From the NCBI GenBank assembly GCA_018654575.1, contig JABILI010000012.1:1-37351 (forward strand): a stretch of 37,351 nucleotides of DNA, given 5' to 3'. Made by a program: the position numbers and the translations under genes. This document shows positions 16,438-23,980 of the stretch, piece by piece (position 1 is the first letter of the stretch; each line of letters opens with the position of its first letter). Below the pieces are notes generated by a model. That model saw only the letters and a program-made list of their open reading frames with translations, ran no database searches and was not told the DNA's origin. The DNA is from Porticoccaceae bacterium. GTDB lineage: Bacteria > Pseudomonadota > Gammaproteobacteria > Pseudomonadales > Porticoccaceae.

Positions 16438-18036
16438 CTAATTCACTGCCCTTTTTTTGTCCTTCCAATAAGGCTCACGTAATTCGCGTCGTAAGATCTT
16501 CCCAGAAGGATTACGCGGTAGGCTATCAATAAAATTGATAGTTTTTGGGCACTTAAACTTCGCAATACGTGTACGTGCAAAGCGAATGATGTCATCAGCA
16601 CTAACCTCGGAATTATCTTTAGCAACCACAAACGCTTTGATCGCTTCACCCCACTTTTCATCTGGCACACCAATAACCGCCACATCTTCTACATCAGGGT
16701 GCGAATAAACAGCATCTTCAACTTCAGCTGGATAAACGTTTTCGCCACCGGAAATAATCATATCTTTGACTCGATCGTGTATATACAAATAGCCATCATC
16801 GTCAAGGTATCCCGCATCACCGGTTCGCAGCCACCCATCGTCATCAATTACAGTTTTGGTTGCTTCAGGTAAATTCCAATACGCTTTAATATTCTTAACA
16901 GATCGAGTGGCTATTTCACCAATTTCACCGTTAGGCAAGTTCCCCCCCTGCTGATCAATTACTTTTAGCTCAACACCCAACATAGCATTCCCGACAGAAC
17001 GCATTCGCTGGATGTCAGTTTCATCCTCGCTGTCCGGAAGATGATCCTCGGGCGACAGAGCAACAATGGTTCCACCACTTTCTGTCATGCCATACATTTG
17101 CACAAAGCCACAGCCAATTTTCTTAGTGGCCTCTCGCATGAGCGCCATTGGTATGGGGGATGCACCGTAAAATATAAACTTAAGATTACCGAAATCAGTT
17201 TTGTCGAACTGAGGATCTTTTAACAACATCTGCAAGGTCGAAGGTACAACGAAAATTTTGCCGATCTTATATTTTTCAATCAGTTTAAGTGTTTGGTTAG
17301 GATCATATTCTGCCAGAATTACCACTTGCGCCCCGCTATGAATGATGCTCAGACCAAACGCGGTGCCACCGACATGGAAACATGGCATAGCTAATAGACC
17401 TGTTTCCCCGCGCGAGTAACGCTGCCATTCCTGCAACACATCACCTTCTTCCTGCCCCCGTAATGCCAGCATCATTCTATCGGTAAGTATTGCGCCTTTA
17501 GGCCGCCCTGTGGTGCCAGAAGTATAGAGTTGCAAGATCGCATCATCAGCGGAGACATCGAGGCCTGGATCAGTATCAGAAAATTGTTGCTGCCATACAC
17601 TATAGGATTGAGCCCCCTCGACTTCACCATCAATCAGAAAGATCTTTGGTGAAATCGTTAACGATGATCGTATGTCCATCAGGACATCATGAAACTCCTT
17701 AGCTGCAAAAATAAGTTTCGCTCCAGAATCATTGAGCACATATCCTAGTTCCGGGCCGGCAAGCCTCCAATTCAATGGCGATATTACCGCTCGTATTTTG
17801 GCAGCCGCTGCAATAAGTTCAAAATAGACTGGTGAATTTTTTCCAAGAAAAGCAATACGATCAGTCGCCTGAATACCTTCATTAAGCAAGCCATTTGCTG
17901 TTTGACTGCTGAGACTATGGTATTCAGCAAAGGTTGTTTTTGTATCTTCAAAATGAAACACGGTATCGTTACCTAGCTCCTTTGCTCGCAACCTAACCGT
18001 TTGAGCAATTGAATAAAGGTCGTTTGTAGATATCAT
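16438..18036 (-). CDS. Acyl-CoA synthetase / AMP-dependent CoA ligase
   Basis: 532 residues, ANL superfamily. The phosphate loop is YTSGTTGRPK (171-180); the adenylate region has YGMTESGG; the hinge motif follows as GWLRTGDAGYLDDDGY, then DMIISGGENVYPAEVED; catalytic Lys513 lies in NPSGKILRRE. It activates a carboxylic acid to its CoA thioester with ATP. Length and sequence style fit FadD3/FadD17-like or short fatty/aryl acid ligases of catabolic clusters; the acid is probably the side-chain or ring-derived carboxylate. CGGAGCTTAGC precedes the ATG, identical over GGAGCTTAGCATG to the leader of the SnoaL-like gene at 15529. Confidence 0.93.
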   Translation of the reverse strand: MISTNDLYSIAQTVRLRAKELGNDTVFHFEDTKTTFAEYHSLSSQTANGLLNEGIQATDRIAFLGKNSPVYFELIAAAAKIRAVISPLNWRLAGPELGYVLNDSGAKLIFAAKEFHDVLMDIRSSLTISPKIFLIDGEVEGAQSYSVWQQQFSDTDPGLDVSADDAILQLYTSGTTGRPKGAILTDRMMLALRGQEEGDVLQEWQRYSRGETGLLAMPCFHVGGTAFGLSIIHSGAQVVILAEYDPNQTLKLIEKYKIGKIFVVPSTLQMLLKDPQFDKTDFGNLKFIFYGASPIPMALMREATKKIGCGFVQMYGMTESGGTIVALSPEDHLPDSEDETDIQRMRSVGNAMLGVELKVIDQQGGNLPNGEIGEIATRSVKNIKAYWNLPEATKTVIDDDGWLRTGDAGYLDDDGYLYIHDRVKDMIISGGENVYPAEVEDAVYSHPDVEDVAVIGVPDEKWGEAIKAFVVAKDNSEVSADDIIRFARTRIAKFKCPKTINFIDSLPRNPSGKILRRELREPYWKDKKRAVN

Positions 18037-18145
18037 GCTAAGCTCCGTTTCTAAACAGGCATCTAAAGTATACTTTTAGCCGCCGTTTTTATATCGAAAC
18101 CTCACTTTTCACACCTAACAAAACAGCTAGCCTGCCCTGTGTTTA

Positions 18146-18152
18146 GATAGTG
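18146..18152 (-). promoter_or_regulatory. Variant of the CCCTATC box (CACTATC)
   Basis: Read on the minus strand this is GCACTATCTAAACAC, sharing ACTATC(A/T)AAAC with the sites at 3115 and 9448. It sits in the 200-bp gap between the divergent ligase (18036) and SDR (18237) genes. Inexact match, so weak. Confidence 0.25.
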
Positions 18153-18236
18153 CTATTGTGGCGGCATACCGTTAGATAATTCCTACAAATGTAATTCCAC
18201 CCGCACTCTCCATGGGCGCAACTAACAGGATAGAGT

Positions 18237-19037
18237 ATGAATCGACTAGATGGAAAAATAGCCATTATCACCGGCGGCTCGAAAGGACTGGGGGAGGCTG
18301 ATGCTCGCCTATTTATTGCCGAAGGCGCGACTGTCATTATTGCCGACATAGACGATGAGGCTGGAGAAAAAATCGCAGCTGAGTTAGGAGCAAAAGCTGA
18401 ATATCAGCATCATGATGTGAGAGATGAGGAGCGCTGGATCGAATTAATAGACGATGTAGTTAAACGTCATGGTGGCCTACACGTTTTAGTTAACAATGCA
18501 GGTGTTGTGATTCCCGGATCAATTGAGGAACAAACCACCGAAGATTTTGATTTCATCATGGACGTCAGCGCCAAAGGTACGTATTTTGGGTGTAAGCACG
18601 CTGTTCCAGCCATGAAAAATTCTGGCGTTGGGTCAATCATCAATATGTGTTCTATTGCTTCAGTTCAAGGTGAAGGTGGAATTATTGGATATGCTGCCGC
18701 CAAAGGCGCGATGCAGGGTATGACACTTTCCATTGCCGCGTACTGCGCGAAAGATCAAATGAACGTGCGCTGCAATAGCTTACATCCGTCTAGTATCCTT
18801 ACGCCCATGGTTGAAAATATCAGAGCCCTTATAGCAGCTAAAAGAGAGCAGGATCCAGATCAAGACTACAGCAACAAAAAGATGGTGCCAATGGAGGAAC
18901 TAGGGGATCCTAATGATATCGCTCACACAGTGGTATTTCTTGCTTCTGATGAGTCACGATTTATCAATGGTGCTCAAATAAGAATTGATAACGGAAAATC
19001 TATCATTCCGGGTATCATTATTCCGGAAGAGATATAA
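18237..19037 (+). CDS. Classical SDR-family oxidoreductase (hydroxysteroid-dehydrogenase-like)
   Basis: 266 residues with a complete classical SDR set: TGGSKGLG (12-19), Asp at the end of strand 2 (IADID, implying NAD preference), NNAG (86-89), Ser139, Tyr152 and Lys156 (YAAAK), then NGAQIRIDNG. Sequence style is near 3-alpha/20-beta or 7-alpha-hydroxysteroid dehydrogenases and other NAD-dependent secondary alcohol dehydrogenases. It probably oxidises a ring or side-chain hydroxyl to a ketone. The C-terminal tail (KSIIPGIIIPEEI) extends past the usual end. AGGA lies eight bases before the ATG. It stands alone on the plus strand, divergent from the ligase and convergent with the Meh-like gene. 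Confidence 0.9.
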   Translation: MNRLDGKIAIITGGSKGLGEADARLFIAEGATVIIADIDDEAGEKIAAELGAKAEYQHHDVRDEERWIELIDDVVKRHGGLHVLVNNAGVVIPGSIEEQTTEDFDFIMDVSAKGTYFGCKHAVPAMKNSGVGSIINMCSIASVQGEGGIIGYAAAKGAMQGMTLSIAAYCAKDQMNVRCNSLHPSSILTPMVENIRALIAAKREQDPDQDYSNKKMVPMEELGDPNDIAHTVVFLASDESRFINGAQIRIDNGKSIIPGIIIPEEI

Positions 19038-19081
19038 GTTAGAGCCATTAGACTTAGCTCTTGACGTAAAACGAAGAAAAT

Positions 19082-19903
19082 CTAATCCTTAAAAATAACA
19101 TCGGCCTTCAAGCAGGTTCGGCCATCGCCACCGATGGTCGCCACCTTTCCCTGGCGACCATTAATGTTAGCCGTTAGGTATAGTGGCTGGTCGCAAAAAG
19201 CTGCAGAAAGGGCCTTAAAAGAAAACTCTTTTATTTCACCATGCTGCGCTGCCAGCTGCAGGGCCTGTGTCGCCATCAAGGGTCCCTGTACTACTAGTGC
19301 CGGGTACAACTCCTCAGACTTCGCGTAGGGTAGGTCGTAGTGGATACGGTGGGTGTTAAATGTCAGCGACGAGTAACGGAAGAGTATTGTAGGCTCTGGC
19401 TTTAATTGCTCGACAATTTGCCAGCCGTCGGGTGCACCTGCAGAGACCTTAGGCAAAGGGGTGCGAGAGCCGGCGGCCTCCCGGTATACGATCGTTTGCT
19501 GTTCTCTGATAGCGATATCGTCATTCACCCATGTTTCATGATCGACCTCAACAAATACCAAGGCGCCAGTTTTGCCTGTTTTTTCGTTAATTGCGGTAAT
19601 ACTCGAGCGTCTAACAATACTCGCCCCTAAAGGCAGGGGCCGTAGAAACTCTACCCGACTGGCGGCCCACATACGTCGTGGTAAATTAATCGACGGCATA
19701 AACCCGCCCTTTGGAGGATGACCATCCAGCCCTAGTTCTGAAGTGGATGTGTCTGGCAGGCAAAGGCACCAATGATATCCATGCGGCGCAAAAGTTCCTT
19801 CATGCTCAAGGCCAAAGGTCGCGCAAAAACGATCTACTCCAGCTTGAGAGATCACATCACGCTGCTCAAGTGTCTTGCCTACCCATGCTTGGTAAGTGCT
19901 CAC
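19082..19903 (-). CDS. meh: Mesaconyl-C4-CoA (3-methylfumaryl-CoA) hydratase-like protein (Meh family)
   Basis: 273 residues, a double-hotdog (FAS1-like/HTD2-type) dehydratase. The N-terminal hotdog runs to about 150; the second carries the active-site segment YSSLTFNTHRIHYD (177-190) with Asn183, His185, His188 and Asp190, then PALVVQGPLM. This is the pattern of mesaconyl-C4-CoA hydratase, which makes (S)-citramalyl-CoA in the 3-hydroxypropionate bicycle. Its GTG start overlaps the stop of the Mcd-like gene (GTGA), and that gene overlaps the Mct-like one. The context of all three makes the Meh call stronger than sequence style alone. It might instead hydrate another branched enoyl-CoA. Homology judged from memory; confidence in exact substrate is moderate. 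Confidence 0.75.
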   Translation of the reverse strand: MSTYQAWVGKTLEQRDVISQAGVDRFCATFGLEHEGTFAPHGYHWCLCLPDTSTSELGLDGHPPKGGFMPSINLPRRMWAASRVEFLRPLPLGASIVRRSSITAINEKTGKTGALVFVEVDHETWVNDDIAIREQQTIVYREAAGSRTPLPKVSAGAPDGWQIVEQLKPEPTILFRYSSLTFNTHRIHYDLPYAKSEELYPALVVQGPLMATQALQLAAQHGEIKEFSFKALSAAFCDQPLYLTANINGRQGKVATIGGDGRTCLKADVIFKD

Positions 19904-21546
19904 TTAGTCGGCCTTGAAGTCAACTTTCCACGCGCAACAACTTGGGCCTGTATTTCACCCGCACCTTCAAAAATGTTCAAAATACGAGCATCACATAAAA
20001 TCCTGCTTATTTCATATTCCATTGCGTAACCATTGCCGCCGTGAATCTGCAAACTTGCATCTGCACTGGCCCAAGCAGTTCTTGCCGCCAGTAGTTTTGC
20101 CATGCCGGCTTCAATATCACAACGATGGCATTTGTCTTTCTCTCGTGCCGCAAAATACGTAAGTTCTCTTGCTAGTAAGATATCAACCGCCATCATAGCT
20201 ATCTTATCTGAGACACGCGGAAACTCAAATATAGATCGTTTGAATTGTTTGCGCTCCAAAGCATAGTTTAGCCCTAGTTCTAACGCTCTTCTAGCTACAC
20301 CAACGGCTCTCGCCGCAGTCTGTATTCGAGCTCCCTCAAAGGTTTTCATCAACTGTTTAAAACCGTTGCCTTGTTCTCCACCCAGCAAGGCGCTGTCTTG
20401 AAGCTGAAAATCATCAAAAGCCAGCTCGTACTCGCGCATTCCCCGATACCCAAGAACTTCAATCTCAGTGCCACTTAGTCCTTCAACAGGGAAAGGTTCG
20501 TCTTCACTACCTCGAGGTTTAGGCACCAAAAACATAGATAACCCAGCATATCCTTTTTCATCAGGCTTGCTTCTAGCCAACAATGTCATTAAATCAGAAC
20601 GAGAAGCGTGCGTAATCCAGGTTTTATTTCCTTTGATTTTCCAACCATCATCAGTGCTCACCGCGCGAGTAGTTAAGGCACCCATATCAGACCCCACATC
20701 GGGTTCAGTGAAAACGGCGGTCGGTAACACGTCACCACTTGCGATTCCTGGTAACCACTGATCGCACTGCTGGGCAGTACCACCCAGCGAGATTAGCTCA
20801 CCTGCTATTTCCGAACGTGTACCCAGCGAGCCTGCGGCAATCCAGCCTCGACTTAATTCTTCGGTAACAACGCTCATAGCAAGCTTACCAAGGCCAAGCC
20901 CACCAAACTCCTCAGGTATGCAAATGCCAAACGTTCCCATATCAGCCAATTCAGCAACGATCTGATCGGGAATAAGAGCATTTTGCAAATGCCATTGATG
21001 AGCATGCGGAATAATTCGTTCGTTTGTAAAACGACGATACTGATCTCGGGCGGCATCAATGAAATCATCACCCAGGCGTTCACTGGCAAACACGCCATCT
21101 CGACATTGCTCTGCCAAAGCAAGACGATTCTCGGCTGTATTCCCGGTGTTTAGTAACTCTGCAACAGAGACATCATTAGCTAAATTATTGGCTTCAATAT
21201 TCAAGCCAAAATCAGTTGGCCTGATCACTTCGTTTTGCCCCATCGCTACTCCACCCAATATCTGGGCTAGGTACTCACCGAACGCTATTTGCACACTTAA
21301 TTGCTCTACCTGCCGGAAATTACCACTCTCATGCAATGATTCTGCCCAGCGCAGTAAAACACTGAGCGCAGTTGCGGTTGAAGTGATCCAAGCATAGCCA
21401 TGCACTATTCTCTGATGTTTATCAGCCAATTCAGAGACCATTCTGCCATCTTGAATAGTCGCTTGATCCACGACCTGATGAACCTGTTCAACATAATGAT
21501 CCAACGCTGTGAGAGCGGCCTGATAGGTTGTAAACTCTGTACTCAT
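19900..21546 (-). CDS. mcd: Methylsuccinyl-CoA dehydrogenase-like acyl-CoA dehydrogenase (Mcd family)
   Basis: 548 residues, about 160 longer than a normal ACAD. The extra N-terminal domain is helical and contains QIAFGEYLAQILGGVAMGQN and then EVIRPTDFGL, a segment characteristic of (2S)-methylsuccinyl-CoA dehydrogenase of the ethylmalonyl-CoA pathway. The ACAD core follows from about 165, with TEPDVGSDMGALTTRA, KGNKTWITHAS, ERKQFKRSIFEFP and the catalytic Glu527 in IFEGAGEIQ. Expected reaction: methylsuccinyl-CoA to mesaconyl-C1-CoA, electrons to ETF. The ATG overlaps the Mct-like stop (ATGA) and its own TGA overlaps the Meh-like GTG. No ethylmalonyl-CoA mutase or crotonyl-CoA carboxylase is in the window, so the substrate is likely made differently here. 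Confidence 0.8.
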   Translation of the reverse strand: MSTEFTTYQAALTALDHYVEQVHQVVDQATIQDGRMVSELADKHQRIVHGYAWITSTATALSVLLRWAESLHESGNFRQVEQLSVQIAFGEYLAQILGGVAMGQNEVIRPTDFGLNIEANNLANDVSVAELLNTGNTAENRLALAEQCRDGVFASERLGDDFIDAARDQYRRFTNERIIPHAHQWHLQNALIPDQIVAELADMGTFGICIPEEFGGLGLGKLAMSVVTEELSRGWIAAGSLGTRSEIAGELISLGGTAQQCDQWLPGIASGDVLPTAVFTEPDVGSDMGALTTRAVSTDDGWKIKGNKTWITHASRSDLMTLLARSKPDEKGYAGLSMFLVPKPRGSEDEPFPVEGLSGTEIEVLGYRGMREYELAFDDFQLQDSALLGGEQGNGFKQLMKTFEGARIQTAARAVGVARRALELGLNYALERKQFKRSIFEFPRVSDKIAMMAVDILLARELTYFAAREKDKCHRCDIEAGMAKLLAARTAWASADASLQIHGGNGYAMEYEISRILCDARILNIFEGAGEIQAQVVARGKLTSRPTK

Positions 21547-22769
21547 GAATTTCTCTCTCCCACTACACCTTGCTCTATTAACTGCGACACCTTATCTTCA
21601 TCTAGACCCAACACTGACGCTAAAACAGACGTAGAGTGCTGACCTAAATGCGGTGCCACATTGGGTGTGCCCCGCTTATGATTGGCGATAGTCAAAGCCG
21701 AGCCAGGGGTCGGGTAGGTATAGTTACTAGGGTTTTTAATTTCACTAAAAACGGGGTTATTTTTAACCAGAACCTCGTCCTCAGCAGCATCATGCATACT
21801 TTGATATTCACCCCAGCAACCGCCGACAGCATCCAACGCAGACTGAAGCTCTACCGCTCGTCTCAGACAAACACGTGACTCAATCAAAGGATAGAGTGCA
21901 TCACTGTGTTCATAGCGCACACCCTCATCTTTGGCGAATGTCACACCTCTGGCAGACTCCACTTCGCTGACTTGCTGCTCAATCTCAAGAACGCTTAACA
22001 AGCCTCGCCACTGTCGTGGAGTAATAGCCATGATCATCATGCGCTTACCATCGGCTGTCTTGAAATCTTTACCAAAGGCGCCATAGACCTGGTTGCCATG
22101 TCGGGTGCGATTACCATCCTGATACAACACTTCTGCGAGTTGCCCCATATTGGCCATTGCCGTTACACCAATATCAGCCAGTGGTATTTTGTATTCGCCA
22201 CCCTCACCTGTTGTTGCTCTGTGTTTGTCGGCTGCTAACAAACTAAATGCCGTGTATGCCCCAGCTAAAAGATCCCAGGCAGGTAATACATGATTAACAG
22301 GCTCATCATCTGGCAGTGACTGCGGGCCAGTCATTAAAGGGTATCCAAGCGCACAATTGACGGTGTAATCTAATGCAGGCCCGCCATTGGCTTGACCCAT
22401 CACGCGCGCAACGATCACATCTTCACGCTTTTCCTTAAGTTTCTTGTACGACAAAAATCCATTTTGCGGGAAATTGGTCAACAATATGCCGCCATTTCCC
22501 CCAGGAGCGCAGGCCAGGTCTTGAATTAGGCTTTTACCTTCGTCAGTACCTATATTTACTGTTATGGATTTCTTGCCTTTATTCAGACCTTCCCAATAAA
22601 AGCTGGCACCCTCATTACTTTTTGGCCAACGGTTATAATCTGGACCTCCGCCAATCGTATCAACACGAATCACTTCGGCACCCAGTTGCGCAAGATACAA
22701 ACCAGCGCTAGGCGAAGCTACAAAAGAAGATGCCTCGATAACGCGTAATCCCTTTAAAATTCCATACAT
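21543..22769 (-). CDS. mct: 2-methylfumaryl-CoA isomerase-like family III CoA transferase (Mct family)
   Basis: 408 residues, CaiB/BaiF (class III) CoA-transferase fold. The N-terminus GILKGLRVIEASSFVASPSA and later DYNRWPKSNEGASFYWEGLN, DYTVNCALGYPLMTGP and QVYGAFGKDF closely follow the style of mesaconyl-CoA C1-C4 CoA transferase (Mct), which moves CoA within one mesaconate molecule. The catalytic Asp is probably Asp166 in PAWDLLAG, at the family position before the helix leading to ATTGEG. It is coupled to the thiolase upstream (five-base gap) and to the Mcd-like gene downstream (ATGA). It would turn mesaconyl-C1-CoA from Mcd into the C4 isomer for Meh. A succinyl-CoA-dependent transferase is the alternative. 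Confidence 0.8.
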   Translation of the reverse strand: MYGILKGLRVIEASSFVASPSAGLYLAQLGAEVIRVDTIGGGPDYNRWPKSNEGASFYWEGLNKGKKSITVNIGTDEGKSLIQDLACAPGGNGGILLTNFPQNGFLSYKKLKEKREDVIVARVMGQANGGPALDYTVNCALGYPLMTGPQSLPDDEPVNHVLPAWDLLAGAYTAFSLLAADKHRATTGEGGEYKIPLADIGVTAMANMGQLAEVLYQDGNRTRHGNQVYGAFGKDFKTADGKRMMIMAITPRQWRGLLSVLEIEQQVSEVESARGVTFAKDEGVRYEHSDALYPLIESRVCLRRAVELQSALDAVGGCWGEYQSMHDAAEDEVLVKNNPVFSEIKNPSNYTYPTPGSALTIANHKRGTPNVAPHLGQHSTSVLASVLGLDEDKVSQLIEQGVVGERNS

Positions 22770-22774
22770 AAAAC

Positions 22775-23980
22775 TTAGGTTCCGAGAGGACCGATGATAG
22801 AAACTGAACTCACATTTTGTGAAGGCATACCGCCCAAATTATGTGACAAACAAAAGGTGGGGGCAATTTTACGCTGACGCTCGCCAGCTCTGCCTAATAG
22901 TTGCAAGTAATTCTCATACACCATGCGCAAACCTGAGGCGCCGATCGGATGGCCAAAACATTTCAAACCACCATCTATCTGACAGGGGACTTTGCCATCT
23001 GCATCAAATAGTCCATTTAGTACATCTTTCCACCCCTCCCCCTCTTTTGAAATAAACAGGTCTTCCATGGTGATCAGTTCAGTAATAGAGAAACAGTCAT
23101 GTACCTCGGTCAGAGACAGCTGACTGCGAGGGTCTGTTATACCCGCTTCTTTATAGGCTTTTGTTGCAGCAACGCGGGTGGTGTGTAGATAACTGCCATC
23201 CCATTGATCGCTTTGCATTTCCCAGCCATTAGAGCTGACCACCTGCATCGCCTTTATCGCGACGATATCAGTTTTACCCAGAGATTTGGCAATTTCCGGC
23301 GTAGTAACGATCGCACAGGCTGCGCCATCGGAAACACCACAACAATCAAAAAGACCCAATGGTTCGGCTATCATTGTAGCATTCAAGGCTTTATCAATAT
23401 CAATCACATTACGTAAATGCGCCTTAGGATTTTTAGCGCCATTAGCGTGACTTTTAACAGAGACGTGCGCCATGGCCCGTTTGAGATCTGATTTTTCAAT
23501 TCGATGTTTTGCACCATAGGCACTGGCCAATTGGGCAAAATTCCCCGGTGCTGATCCGGTGACACCGATCATATCCCAGCGTGAACCACGAGTTCGAGTC
23601 GGTAAACCGCCATAGCCGGTATCTTTAAGTTTTTCCACACCCATAGCCAGGGCGATATCTGCCGCGCCTGAGGCGACCGCATAGACCGCCCCTCGCAGCG
23701 ATTCTGTGCCGCTGGCACAATAGTTCTCAACCTTGGTGACACCTATGTCAGGCAGTCGCAGTGCCACTGCCGCCGGAATGCCCGATGGCCCGGTGCTTTG
23801 CGCATCAAACCCGACACCCAACCAGGCCGCATCAAGCTGCGATACCTCAATACCAGCGTCTGCAATTGCCTCTTCAAAAGCCTCGACCATCAAACCATCA
23901 GCATCGGTGTCCCAGCGCTCGCCAAAGCGTGCACAACCCATACCTAAAATAGCGACCTTATCTTTAATGCCACTTGCCAT
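22775..23980 (-). CDS. Thiolase (acetyl-CoA acyltransferase, SCPx/archaeal-like type)
   Basis: 401 residues from the ATG at 23980. This start is preferred to one 12 codons upstream because GAGGAGA precedes it and it shares one base with the upstream stop (TGATG). Cys88 (NYCASGTES) is the acyl-accepting nucleophile; GHPIGASG retains the catalytic His, unlike the Ltp2-like protein at 11073; the C-terminus has CLSHNLGG. It resembles the thiolases that pair with DUF35 and HMG-CoA synthase proteins in archaea. It should cleave a 3-oxoacyl-CoA. The directly upstream gene is an HMG-synthase-like/DUF35 fusion, so a complex of the two is likely. Confidence 0.88.
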   Translation of the reverse strand: MASGIKDKVAILGMGCARFGERWDTDADGLMVEAFEEAIADAGIEVSQLDAAWLGVGFDAQSTGPSGIPAAVALRLPDIGVTKVENYCASGTESLRGAVYAVASGAADIALAMGVEKLKDTGYGGLPTRTRGSRWDMIGVTGSAPGNFAQLASAYGAKHRIEKSDLKRAMAHVSVKSHANGAKNPKAHLRNVIDIDKALNATMIAEPLGLFDCCGVSDGAACAIVTTPEIAKSLGKTDIVAIKAMQVVSSNGWEMQSDQWDGSYLHTTRVAATKAYKEAGITDPRSQLSLTEVHDCFSITELITMEDLFISKEGEGWKDVLNGLFDADGKVPCQIDGGLKCFGHPIGASGLRMVYENYLQLLGRAGERQRKIAPTFCLSHNLGGMPSQNVSSVSIIGPLGT

